From positions 62,001 through 126,000 of the forward strand of contig CABIWW010000003.1 in assembly GCA_902362435.1 (NCBI GenBank): a stretch of DNA of 64,000 nucleotides. The letters are read 5' to 3'. Numbering within the stretch: position 1 is the first letter of the stretch; every line of letters starts with the position of its first letter. A model generated the notes under the pieces. That model saw nothing but the letters and a program-made list of their open reading frames with translations, was not told the DNA's origin and made no database searches. The position numbers were made by a program, and so were the translations under genes. The DNA is from Eubacteriaceae bacterium. Its GTDB lineage: Bacteria; Bacillota; Clostridia; Peptostreptococcales; Anaerovoracaceae. Of the stretch, positions 18,569 to 26,509 are shown piece after piece.

Positions 18569-18597
18569 ATAATAACACAATTTTCAGATAATAGCAA
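18569..18597 (-). promoter_or_regulatory. Promoter of the DUF1538-PII gene
   Basis: TTGCTA (18597-18592), 17 bases, TATTAT (18574-18569) on the minus strand. The 80-base leader contains two ACTAACA direct repeats (around 18515-18540). The rest of the 18487-18752 gap has no gene; a C/T-only-looking tract fills 18700-18757. Confidence 0.55.
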
Positions 18598-18752
18598 CTT
18601 AATTATTGTTTTGCGACCAAAAAATGTATTTTGAGTGACTTTTCTGATTATTGATTTTTATTAACATATATATAGTACTGTTAAATGCGATATGCTGCCG
18701 TTTCCTGTTTCTTTTTTCTGTTTTTTTTTTCTGGTTTCTTTTTTTCTGTTTT

Positions 18753-19517
18753 CTATCTTGACGGCATGCAAAGCCCGCCGCCCATGCGCATATACGTGCC
18801 TCCTTCTCTGCGGTATGAACAGAACAGCTCCGGTTCGCAGCAGGTGCAGTGCTCACTGACTTTTATCTGCTCTGCCGGGATTCCTGCGAGCTCCAGCTGC
18901 CTGCGGCTGATGCCTTTGATGTCTATATGGCATTTTTCGTTTTTGCGGTCTTCAGGTGCTCTGGAGATGAATTCGTGTGCGAAGTCCCAGTTTTCTGCAA
19001 AGGCCTCAGCTACTTCCATACCGGCTTCAAAGCAGCACAGGCTTATCCCCGGACCGATGTAAATCTGCAGATCTTTTGCATCGCAGCCGTATTCAGTCTG
19101 CATCTTCTCGATCATTTCCACGGCGATCCCTGCGCATGTCCCACGCCATCCCGCATGCGAAAGGCCGATGGCTTCTTTCACCGGATCATAGCAGAAGACC
19201 GCCAGACAGTCCGCATGGACAGTTGTCAGCAGAACATTTTTGATATCGGTGACAGCGCCATCGGTATCCGGGATGATGATCGATGTGTCAACTGCCGCTT
19301 CAACATCTTCCTGACGTATCACTGCAACGTGCTTCTTATGGATCTGTTTTGGAAAAACGCGCACTGCGTTTTCCATGCCAAGCTGCCTGAAGATTTCCTG
19401 ATTATCGTAAGGCGAACCTTCGACTGCCCCGCTTTTCAATGAAAAAAAGCCGGTGACATCAGGGAATCCCTCAAACACCGGCAGATAATCCTTTTTAGTT
19501 CCCGCCTGTCCACTCAT
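18753..19517 (-). CDS. YfiH/LACC1-family purine nucleoside phosphorylase-like protein
   Basis: A 254-residue polyphenol oxidase/laccase-domain protein, now known as a multifunctional purine nucleoside enzyme family. Zinc-site motifs are visible: HADCLAVFCYD, GLSHAGWRGTCAGIA and SEHCTCCEPELFCSYRREGG. It is cytoplasmic with no signal. The ATG overlaps the stop of the phosphatase gene (ATGA), so the two are translationally coupled. GGAGGAAC supplies the ribosome site. Confidence 0.88.
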   Translation of the reverse strand: MSGQAGTKKDYLPVFEGFPDVTGFFSLKSGAVEGSPYDNQEIFRQLGMENAVRVFPKQIHKKHVAVIRQEDVEAAVDTSIIIPDTDGAVTDIKNVLLTTVHADCLAVFCYDPVKEAIGLSHAGWRGTCAGIAVEMIEKMQTEYGCDAKDLQIYIGPGISLCCFEAGMEVAEAFAENWDFAHEFISRAPEDRKNEKCHIDIKGISRRQLELAGIPAEQIKVSEHCTCCEPELFCSYRREGGTYMRMGGGLCMPSR

Positions 19518-19963
19518 ATCAGTTCCTCCATCAGAGCTTCGCAGCCCTGTATCACGTCATCGTACGTCTCGTCAAAGTTGCCCGTATACCATGGATCCGC
19601 AATGCTGCGATCCGCCCCGGCGTGCTCCAGCAGCCTGGTTATCTTGTGCTCCGGATCACCGCCGCATATCCTCTCGATGTTGCGGACATTGGCATCATCC
19701 ATGCCTATTATATAGTCGAATTTTTCATAGTCCTTTTTCGTCATCTGGCGCGCATGCCTGCTCTCGAACGGTATCCCGTTCTCCCTCAGCTTCTCCTTCG
19801 TTCCCGGATGCGTATCATTGCCGATTTCCTCCCGGCTGGTCGCTGCCGATTCTATGTAAAACTCATTTTCATGCCCTGCCCGGCGCACCATGTCCCTGAA
19901 CACGAACTCAGCCATGGTCGAACGGCAGATATTGCCGTGGCAAATAAAAAGTATTTTAATCAT
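19514..19963 (-). CDS. Low-molecular-weight protein-tyrosine phosphatase; integration target
   Basis: 149 residues. The P-loop LFICHGNICRST (C-x5-R-S) is at residues 5-16 and the general-acid Asp lies in IADPWYTGNFDETY. It dephosphorylates protein tyrosine or arginine. I set the start at MIKILF. The initiation region coincides with the left attachment repeat of a mobile element, and the first codons and ribosome site (weak AGG, 10 bases away) now come from att sequence. An ATG six codons earlier has no ribosome site. It probably depends on a promoter inside the element. Confidence 0.88.
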   Translation of the reverse strand: MIKILFICHGNICRSTMAEFVFRDMVRRAGHENEFYIESAATSREEIGNDTHPGTKEKLRENGIPFESRHARQMTKKDYEKFDYIIGMDDANVRNIERICGGDPEHKITRLLEHAGADRSIADPWYTGNFDETYDDVIQGCEALMEELI

Positions 19964-19981
19964 TGTTGCATAACCTCGCAT
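19933..19981. repeat. attL of the integrated element
   Basis: A 23-bp core at 19959-19981 (begins ATCATTGTTGC, ends CCTCGCAT) is repeated perfectly at 31624-31646. Similarity extends to 49 bp with five mismatches into the first codons of the phosphatase gene. The integrase gene lies 160 bp away. Confidence 0.88.
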
Positions 19982-20077
19982 TTCTTCGTTTTTCTTGGTA
20001 TTTCAGACTTTGTGAGCCCTTGTAAAAAATTGCTTTCTGGCATAAATTGGTGTGTTATGGCATATGTTATACCGCAA

Positions 20078-20118
20078 AAGGTGTAAAATAAGGTGTAAAT
20101 TTCAAGATTTTACACCTT
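20078..20118. promoter_or_regulatory. Arm-type integrase binding repeats
   Basis: AAGGTGTAAAAT and AAGGTGTAAATT in direct tandem at 12-base spacing, then the inverse ATTTTACACCTT at 20107-20118. They lie between attL and the integrase gene, as expected for arm sites of Tn916-like integrases. Confidence 0.6.
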
Positions 20119-20143
20119 GCCATTTTAAGCTATAAAATCGTAA

Positions 20144-21343
20144 TTACACAACTCGAAGTCTGGCGACTTCTTCTCTGGCATCCTCAAGATTTACATGTGT
20201 ATATGTATTCAATGTAACGCTGATATCTGAATGCCCCATCAAATACTGTAATGCTTTTGGATTCATTCCCGACTTTGCCATATTGGAACAATAGGTATGT
20301 CTGCATACATGTGGTGTAACATTCGGCATCTGAACCTTGTAAATTTTATTATACTTCTGAACGATATGTTTAAAGTAATGCTCCCAGTGTAAGGAATAGC
20401 AGATACTTCCATCTTTATCAAAATATAAAAATCCGCTCTTCCCATCTACCATAGGTTCTGCTTTTGGTGGGTTTCGTTTTTCTATAATCTTCCGAAAACA
20501 TTCTTCCACATCCGCAGTCATAGGTATCTTTCTTGTTCCGCTGGTTGTCTTCGTTTCTTGAATATAATACCCGATTTTTGATTTCTTCTGCAACTGGTGG
20601 TCAATATTAATTGTATGTTCTTTAAAATCAATATCAGAAACAGTCAGTCCACAAAATTCTGAAATGCGAAGTCCCGTCTTAAACAGTATATAAATGCCTT
20701 CGTAGTATTTACTGAAATGTGGATCATCCTTCACAAATTGTAAAAACTTGCGTTCCTCTGCCCTGCTGATTGCCTCTCTTGTTACACTATCATTCACGAT
20801 TACTTCCACCAGTTGAAACTGAAATGGATTTTTCCTGATCAAATCATCGTCAACTGCTAATTGAAATGCCGGTCGAAGAACTCCACGGATGGAATGAATG
20901 GAACTGTAACTTTTCTTCTCCACTTTTTGAAGATGTATCAGCCAACATTTCGCATCGGAAATCCGAACCATATCAATCCTTCTTTTTCCAAATGGATCTT
21001 TCTTCAGAAGATTGATAACCGTTCCGTATCCGGCAACCGTTGTCGGTCTAACACCAGTTCTAGTCGAAATATATTTTTCAACCAGTTCCAGCACTGTCAT
21101 ATTTCCACCATTTGTTACAATCTGGTCAAATCGGTCTGCCTGGATTTTCTTTTCCATTTCCCGAAGTGATGATGTACGACGTTTTCCTTTTGGAGCTGCA
21201 TCATTGTGATCCAGTCTCCAGCTATATATACAGCGTTCTTTTCCCATTTCATCTACATACTTAAATCGATATCTGCCATCCGATAACTGCATTTCTCCAT
21301 TGTGTAATATACGTCCTCTATGATCTCTCCTTTTTTCACTCAT
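20144..21343 (-). CDS. int: Tyrosine recombinase/integrase (Tn916 Int-like)
   Basis: 399 residues. It has an N-terminal arm-binding domain, a SAM-like core-binding domain (about 80-170) and a catalytic domain. Catalytic residues are visible: Arg near 226 in KTGLRISEFCG, HVCRHTY (His and Arg near 345-348), GHSD near 370, and Tyr 381 in NTYTH. It catalyses site-specific integration and excision at the phosphatase-gene att site. GGAG is 11 bases before the ATG. Base composition is AT-richer than the neighbouring chromosome. Confidence 0.95.
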   Translation of the reverse strand: MSEKRRDHRGRILHNGEMQLSDGRYRFKYVDEMGKERCIYSWRLDHNDAAPKGKRRTSSLREMEKKIQADRFDQIVTNGGNMTVLELVEKYISTRTGVRPTTVAGYGTVINLLKKDPFGKRRIDMVRISDAKCWLIHLQKVEKKSYSSIHSIRGVLRPAFQLAVDDDLIRKNPFQFQLVEVIVNDSVTREAISRAEERKFLQFVKDDPHFSKYYEGIYILFKTGLRISEFCGLTVSDIDFKEHTINIDHQLQKKSKIGYYIQETKTTSGTRKIPMTADVEECFRKIIEKRNPPKAEPMVDGKSGFLYFDKDGSICYSLHWEHYFKHIVQKYNKIYKVQMPNVTPHVCRHTYCSNMAKSGMNPKALQYLMGHSDISVTLNTYTHVNLEDAREEVARLRVV

Positions 21344-21478
21344 AATTTTTTAGTCTCCTTCATCAAATGTTCATTTAACTTGGAAGACCGTCTCGGTTTA
21401 TTCATTATACCACAAGACCTTCCCTTCGCTAAGATAAAATGAACATTATTTTCATTACTATTTCTTCTATTCTGTCAC

Positions 21479-21688
21479 TTAAACTGTGCTGGCTGTATCC
21501 AGATAATCTTCAAATAATTTTCTTTTGAACCGTATATGAGAACCTACTTCCAAAATGAAATCCGCTCCCTCATTTTCACCTGCAATCTGCCTTAATCTCT
21601 TTTCTCCAATTCCGTAATATTCTGCTGCTTCGGAAACATTTAAAGAATATTTCTTCCAAACAGGTACTGTTTTTTCTGTATGATTCAT
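21479..21688 (-). CDS. xis: Excisionase-like small HTH protein
   Basis: 69 residues from MNHTEKTVP. YSLNVSEAAEYYGIGEKRLRQIAG is the winged-helix pattern of Tn916-type excisionases, followed by GSHIRFKRKLFEDYLD. It bends att DNA and directs Int to excise. The ATG overlaps the stop of the upstream gene (ATGA) with GGAGG 7 bases before it. It lies 135 bases upstream of int. Confidence 0.85.
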   Translation of the reverse strand: MNHTEKTVPVWKKYSLNVSEAAEYYGIGEKRLRQIAGENEGADFILEVGSHIRFKRKLFEDYLDTASTV

Positions 21689-22500
21689 TCGCATTCCTCC
21701 TCCCCTCTGTTTGTATTCAACAACGTTTTTGCTTTCTCCATTTTCATACTTGCAATCGCTTCTCGTTTACTTACGCCTCCAACATACATTGGCGTACACA
21801 TTTCTAAAATACGGTCATAGATACGCCTTTTATCTAACATGGTCTCGCTTTTTATTTCTTTCAGCGGAAGATTGGTCGTGATGATCAATGGTCGTCCTGA
21901 ACGGATCCTGCGATCTATGACGCTAAAAATAATTCCTAACGCATATTCTGAATTTCGTTCTACTCCAAGATCATCAATAATTAGAAGCTGATAAGAAGCC
22001 AATGCATTGATATATTCCGTTTTGTCTGCTAGTGGAAATATATCATCGATAATGGTATTGAAATTTGTCATCTTTACCGTTACTTCTCGTTTAAGAAGCG
22101 CATTGGCAATACACCCGGCAATATAACTTTTCCCGGTACCAACCGGTCCCCAGAACAAACAACCAATATGATTTCTTTTCATTTCATTCCAGTTATCAAC
22201 ATAATTTTTTGCCTTATGCATTACAGCATCTGACATATCTGCATTTTCAAATGTCCACTCTTCCATTCTGCTCTCGTCAAAACAGATGCTCATATTTCTG
22301 CTGACTAATTCCCGGTGTTCTTTCTCTTTAAAATATTTTTGTTCTTCTTCATATGCTTTTCTGTCACAGGCACATTGCCTGGAATGTTTCTTCATCCCCA
22401 TAAATCCACCCTTGGGGAAAAATGCTTCTTTCGCTTCCCCACAGACTTTGCAGTATCGCAAACCATCACTGCCTACACATACGGTATCTTCTTCCCTCAT
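21685..22500 (-). CDS. DnaC/IstB-like ATPase (helicase loader)
   Basis: 271 residues from MREEDTVC. An N-terminal zinc-ribbon-like region (CKVCGE ... CACD) precedes an AAA+ domain with Walker A GPVGTGKSY and Walker B LLIIDDLGVERNSEYA. These proteins load the replicative helicase at an element origin. The start was chosen by the TGATG overlap with the RepA_N gene. It is co-transcribed with the initiator and xis. Confidence 0.85.
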   Translation of the reverse strand: MREEDTVCVGSDGLRYCKVCGEAKEAFFPKGGFMGMKKHSRQCACDRKAYEEEQKYFKEKEHRELVSRNMSICFDESRMEEWTFENADMSDAVMHKAKNYVDNWNEMKRNHIGCLFWGPVGTGKSYIAGCIANALLKREVTVKMTNFNTIIDDIFPLADKTEYINALASYQLLIIDDLGVERNSEYALGIIFSVIDRRIRSGRPLIITTNLPLKEIKSETMLDKRRIYDRILEMCTPMYVGGVSKREAIASMKMEKAKTLLNTNRGEEECE

Positions 22501-22994
22501 CACAAACTCTCTCCTTCCCCATAGCAATAATTTACTTCATGACATTTATTTCTTTTATATTTCTCAGTTACTTTACTAGGTGCCACATTTCCGGCTTCTG
22601 CACAGCCATTTTTACGACCAGATGATGGGTGCTTTTCCGGCTCTATTACAGCCATCTTTTCAACCGCCTTATCATCAACCGTCTGTAAACTTATCTCTTC
22701 AGATGGAATTTTCACATATAAATGATTGGGTTTTGAAAAACCACCGGATCTGCGAACCAATAGTCCCACATCATCTAATTCCTTCAACGCTGTCTTTACA
22801 GAAGATTTGCATTTATCGATTTGAACAGACAATTCTTCTATTGGAAATATCAGATAAACATTTCCATACTTATCTATCCAGCTATTCTTTCTCGATATCC
22901 GTGCCCGGTCATACAAAATCATATAAAGAAATTTTGCACTTTGAGAAATTCGAAGCTTTAGCAAAAACTTCGGAAACTGGAAGTACTGAATCAT
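22500..22994 (-). CDS. RepA_N-type replication initiator domain protein
   Basis: About 164 residues starting MIQYFQFPKFLL. The segment through LYDRARISRKNSWID, YGNVYLIFPIEEL and ALKELDDVGLLVRR is the RepA_N winged-helix initiator domain of Gram-positive plasmids and mobile elements. AAGGAG is 9 bases before this ATG; longer in-frame starts exist at 23027 and 23069. It probably binds the element origin and recruits the downstream loader. The upstream 600-base noncoding stretch is the likely origin. Confidence 0.75.
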   Translation of the reverse strand: MIQYFQFPKFLLKLRISQSAKFLYMILYDRARISRKNSWIDKYGNVYLIFPIEELSVQIDKCKSSVKTALKELDDVGLLVRRSGGFSKPNHLYVKIPSEEISLQTVDDKAVEKMAVIEPEKHPSSGRKNGCAEAGNVAPSKVTEKYKRNKCHEVNYCYGEGESL

Positions 22995-23495
22995 CTGCTC
23001 TGACTCCTTCATGTATTCATATTTCATTCTTTTTCTCGCCTCGTTTCTATGCGAATCGGACATTCGCAATCCGCTTCGCTACTTGCTCATGAGCGCAGTT
23101 GTTTCGTGAACTGCGTTCAAATTATTGTAAAAATCATTTTTCTGCCGGCTCAAAAATGTCCTTACACATATTCAAAAGATGAAGGGCATAAATACAGGCT
23201 CTTGAGGAAATTTTTTTATTTTTCCTGCAAAAAATACCCTTTCATTAATACGAAACGCTGAGAGGCATTTTTACAGTCCCCTGATGAAAATTTTTTTATT
23301 TTTTTGATCAAATGAATACTTAAAAACAAAAAACACCCACCTATTCAAGGTGAATGCTTTATCAAAATTTCATTGTTTTGTTGTCTGTGACTCTTATCCA
23401 GATACGCCTGTGTGTCTGCTAAAATGTAATTGTCAGCAATTATATTTTCACGTGGGTATGGGGAACGTAATCCCCATCAAGTCTGCTACTCGTAA

Positions 23496-23532
23496 GTAAT
23501 ACAAAATTGTCAAAATGACAATACTGTATTAC
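23496..23532. repeat. Double-arm palindrome
   Basis: GTAATACA (23496-23503) pairs with TGTATTAC (23525-23532), and inside it ATTGTCA (23506-23512) pairs with TGACAAT (23516-23522) around AAA. This makes a long stem with a 3-base loop. Confidence 0.7.
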
Positions 23533-23570
23533 ACGGGTGGATCTTGCTCTGGTTGTAATACATGAATTCA

Positions 23571-23623
23571 TATAATATATAGGCCCAAATGGGCACTTTC
23601 ACCATTTGAGCCTATATATTATA
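23571..23623. repeat. 22-bp inverted repeat with 9-base loop
   Basis: The left arm (23571-23592, TATAATATATAGGCCC...) and right arm (23602-23623) match at 21 of 22 positions. It is stronger than a normal terminator and lacks a clean T run. Confidence 0.75.
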
Positions 23624-23697
23624 TGTCTTTTGGATAATGGCTTAAAAAGTAGCTGTCTAGACCGTATGTTTTTACTGTAGAATTGATTTTATAGAAG

Positions 23698-24229
23698 CTA
23701 CAGATGTGTTTCCAAAAGCCACTGAAGACCACTCATGTTTTCTGCAATATCATTTTTCAGGAACACATTACCTGTGATAGTGACAAAGCGATTTGTAGCA
23801 CCGGACACATAAACTTCAACATTTTCTTTTTTGATGTAATAGGTATCCTTGTCGTAGCTGTAGCCCTTTTCTACAAACAGAATGATTCTCAGGACGGTTC
23901 CACTGGGACTTACTTCGATATAGGTATCCTGGAAGTGAGATACGATTTCCGCTGCCCAAGGCTGTAGAGTCCCCCCCATCCTTACAGTGGTCAAGGTCGA
24001 TAGCGATAATTTCAGCGCCAACACGGATGCCGATGCCGTCATAGCTATCTGCCACCTTCATTGCAGAATCGAAATCTGCAAATGTGTCCGGCTGATTCAC
24101 CGAAGCATGAGTGCCGGTTAGCGGATTATAGGGAACCTTCGTAAGTCTGGGTTTTCGTTCCTCATACTTCCAACCACACCAGCCTCTATACTTCTTGAGA
24201 TAGGCCGGTATATTTTCCAGATTAACCAT
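23698..24229 (-). pseudogene. Frameshifted, truncated phage/plasmid primase N-terminal domain
   Basis: The 5' frame (24229 down to about 23975) encodes [20 protein letters not shown] ... DLDHCKDGG, the start of a prim-pol-like primase of mobile elements. The rest ([18 protein letters not shown] ... GATNRFVTITGNVF) is in another frame. The shift falls at a G7 run (C7 at 23971-23977 on the plus strand); G6 would restore a continuous frame. It then stops at WLLETHL, without the long helicase half usual in the family. It is therefore both shifted and truncated. Confidence 0.8.
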
Positions 24230-24309
24230 TTTATTTTCCTCCTTCGTTTGTCTTCATCAGTAAAAGGACAGCTGCCGCCGGTTTAAGTACCGGTTTTTCA
24301 AATTACCTG

Positions 24310-24530
24310 CCTTCACTACTCAATGGAGGCGAGATTGGCTTTTGGCCGAAACAATTTGAAATAATTTGCGCTTCTATTTCCCACTGGAGAGAAATCCTTG
24401 ATTTGAGCGGATATTTTTGAAGAAATATTCCTTACACCTACCAATGGAGGTCAGTTTGAGATTTGAGCCACATTTCCTAAAAAATTTTCTTTTACTATCC
24501 ACTGGAGACACGGAAGACGTTTTGACGAAG
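24310..24530. repeat. Four degenerate tandem units of about 60 bp
   Basis: CAATGGAGG (24321), CCACTGGAGA (24381), CCAATGGAGG (24441) and CCACTGGAGA (24499) recur at 59-61 base steps. Each is preceded by a CTTxxAC/CTTCTA pyrimidine-rich stretch and followed about 15-25 bases later by TTTGA or TTTGG. The sequence between is diverged, so the order looks like an old tandem array. Confidence 0.55.
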
Positions 24531-24532
24531 GA

Positions 24533-24570
24533 AAATAAAAAATCCTCCAAGTCGTAATGACCCGGAGGAA
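24533..24570 (-). terminator. Minus-strand terminator left of the type III RM operon
   Basis: Arms TCCTCC (24543-24548) and GGAGGA (24564-24569). Read on the minus strand the hairpin is followed by a T-rich run (complement of 24533-24542). Confidence 0.55.
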
Positions 24571-24611
24571 ATGGATGTTGCTATATTGTAATTTTTACCT
24601 AGTAGATATTT

Positions 24612-24631
24612 TCACGTATTCGTGATAAAAT
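24612..24631 (+). promoter_or_regulatory. Operator-like dyad and -10 of the RM/Kiwa operon
   Basis: The perfect dyad TCACG-TATT-CGTGA (24612-24625) abuts TAAAAT (24626-24631), 38 bases before the XRE gene. It is a natural autoregulatory site for that regulator. No good -35 was found. Confidence 0.5.
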
Positions 24632-24669
24632 AGAAGGCAGTTATTGACGATAGTTTATGGAGGACGAAC

Positions 24670-24894
24670 ATGGCTATTACATATAAGAAGCTATTTCACA
24701 TGTTGATAGATAGAGAAATGACACCGGCGCAGCTTCAGAAGGAGGCTGGCTACAGTGCCAATATATCCACAAGGCTCCGCCGTGACCATTATGTATCACT
24801 GGAGTCCATGGAAAAGATATGTCGTGTGCTGAATTGCAAGGTAGACGATATTATTGAATTTGTACCGGATAAGGAGGATGAAAACGATGGCTAA
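24670..24894 (+). CDS. XRE/Cro-type regulator of the type III RM operon
   Basis: 74 residues: an HTH (LIDREMTPAQLQKEAGYSANISTRLRRDHYVSL) and the tail ICRVLNCKVDDIIEF, typical of HTH_26 Cro-like controllers. GGAGG lies 7 bases before the ATG. Its stop overlaps the start of the methyltransferase gene by 8 bases, so it works like a C protein, probably timing the restriction genes through the adjacent dyad. Confidence 0.85.
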   Translation: MAITYKKLFHMLIDREMTPAQLQKEAGYSANISTRLRRDHYVSLESMEKICRVLNCKVDDIIEFVPDKEDENDG

Positions 24895-26509
24895 TTTATC
24901 GCAGGAGAAACGTCAGCGCATGTTGGCATTCCTCGAAACCATCCGTGAAGAACATAAAGACGATGATGAGGTGCTCATTGCCCTCGAAGAAATTGAGAGT
25001 GAACTAAACGCAAAGAAATACGGTCTCGTATGGGAACGCCACGAAGAAGCCGTTGATGTGCAGATGAGGGATAACATTCCCGTATTTACTGAATGTGTAG
25101 ACAAAGAAATCACCACTACATCAGGCGGTGTCAATTTTCTTCTTGAAGGTGATAACCTTCATAGCCTTCGATTATTGGAAAAGACTCATGCAGGCAAGAT
25201 TGACGTTATCTACATTGACCCACCTTATAACACGGGAAACAAAGATTTCGTATACGATGATGCATTTGTAGATTCCGTTGATTCCTATAAGCACTCAAAG
25301 TGGCTCTCCTTTATGCAGGAACGATTGACTATTGCGAAGAAGCTACTTTCAAAACATGGTAGTATTTTTATTTCTATTGATGATGCTGAGTATGCAAATT
25401 TAAAATTACTTTGTGATGAAATTTTCGGCAACGCTAATTATGTCGGTACGATTTGTTGGAAGAAGAAAACAAATGGAAATAATATGGGATGGCTTCCTCC
25501 GGTACATGATTACATTCTATGCTATGCATGCTCTATAGAAACCATTTTCGATATGGGCTTTGAAGTATCTGAAGCAGATATTCTTAAAAATTACAGCAAT
25601 CCTGATAATGACCCTCGTGGGCCATGGACAACTACAGATTTATCTGCAAATCACAAAGGCCCACATTTTGCTATTACCAACCCAGCTACAGGAGATGTTT
25701 TCTATCCGCCAGATGGTAGATATTGGGTCTTTAATGAACAGGAAGTCTTAAAGAGAATTGCAGATGGACGAATTATTTTCGGAAAAAGTGGAACTGCAAG
25801 ACCTGTCCAGCGTGTATTTGCTAAAGACCGTGTATTTTCAAAGAGGAAAGCAGAATCTTGGTGGGATAGTCATGGAATGAATTCAGATGCAACACAAGAA
25901 CTAAAAGAGGTTTTCGGCGTTGCAAAAGTTTTCACGCATCCAAAGCCAACCCAGCTAATAATGAATATTATTAAAATTTCCTGTGATAAATCTGCAACCA
26001 TTCTCGACTTCTTCGCAGGCTCTGGCACCACCGGTCATGCTGTTTTGAAGCTCAATGCTGAAGACGGCGGCAATCGCAGATTCATCCTCTGTACCAATAA
26101 CGAGAACAATATCTGTGAAGAGGTCACCTATGAACGTATCAAACGTGTCATTGAGGGATATGGCGATACGGAAGGCATCCCTGCCAATCTAAAATACTAT
26201 CGCACTGACTTCGTATCCAAGGACTCCGATGCTCTCACAGATGAGCTGCTCGACCACATCAAGGAGATGATTCAGTTGGAACACGGCATCAAATTGGACG
26301 GTAGTAAGTATATCATGGTGCTCACCGATGAAGAAGCCGATGCACTGGAACAGCACTGGGATGAATATACGAATGTGAAGGCTCTGTATGTGTCCAGAAA
26401 TGTACTTTTCACCACAGAGCAGAATATGCTCTTTAGTGATGTGGACATCCATATTATCCCGGATGACTACTTCAAATTTGAATTACAGGAGGTGGGTGAA
26501 TCATGGTAA
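24887..26509 (+). CDS. mod: Type III restriction-modification methyltransferase (Mod)
   Basis: 540 residues from MANLSQEKRQ, with AAGGAGG 9 bases upstream. The N6-adenine methyltransferase motif IV DPPYNTG (about 111-117) precedes the SAM-binding motif I FFAGSGTTGHAVLKLN (about 370). This is the beta-class order expected for Mod subunits. The region between holds the target recognition domain (including the KKKTNGNNMGWLPPVHDY block). It methylates host DNA and is needed for restriction. It overlaps res by 7 bases. Confidence 0.93.
   Translation: MANLSQEKRQRMLAFLETIREEHKDDDEVLIALEEIESELNAKKYGLVWERHEEAVDVQMRDNIPVFTECVDKEITTTSGGVNFLLEGDNLHSLRLLEKTHAGKIDVIYIDPPYNTGNKDFVYDDAFVDSVDSYKHSKWLSFMQERLTIAKKLLSKHGSIFISIDDAEYANLKLLCDEIFGNANYVGTICWKKKTNGNNMGWLPPVHDYILCYACSIETIFDMGFEVSEADILKNYSNPDNDPRGPWTTTDLSANHKGPHFAITNPATGDVFYPPDGRYWVFNEQEVLKRIADGRIIFGKSGTARPVQRVFAKDRVFSKRKAESWWDSHGMNSDATQELKEVFGVAKVFTHPKPTQLIMNIIKISCDKSATILDFFAGSGTTGHAVLKLNAEDGGNRRFILCTNNENNICEEVTYERIKRVIEGYGDTEGIPANLKYYRTDFVSKDSDALTDELLDHIKEMIQLEHGIKLDGSKYIMVLTDEEADALEQHWDEYTNVKALYVSRNVLFTTEQNMLFSDVDIHIIPDDYFKFELQEVGESW

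Larger units (their letters stand above)
23094..23697. other. Hairpin-rich noncoding region of the element (possible replication or transfer origin)
   Basis: There are no convincing genes over 600 bases. It contains a near-duplicate A/T-run motif at about 23215 and 23283 (GAGGAAATTTTTTTATTTTT and GATGAAAATTTTTTTATTTT). It also holds the stem GCGCAGTT/AACTGCGTT (about 23090-23115), an ATGGGG/CCCCAT pair (about 23458-23478) and the two large hairpins listed separately. Its place just upstream of RepA_N fits an origin. Confidence 0.45.

Noticed and set aside
23533-23550. Nick site of a known relaxase family (ATCTTGC resembles ATCCTGC)
   Set aside because: One mismatch, wrong distance from the palindrome, and no relaxase gene in the element.
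23971-23977. Programmed frameshift at the G7 tract
   Set aside because: The protein is also truncated at its C-terminus and no stimulating hairpin or pseudoknot is evident, so decay or a sequence error is simpler.
24310-24530. CRISPR array
   Set aside because: Units of about 60 bp share only a short core, repeats are not identical, and no cas genes are nearby.
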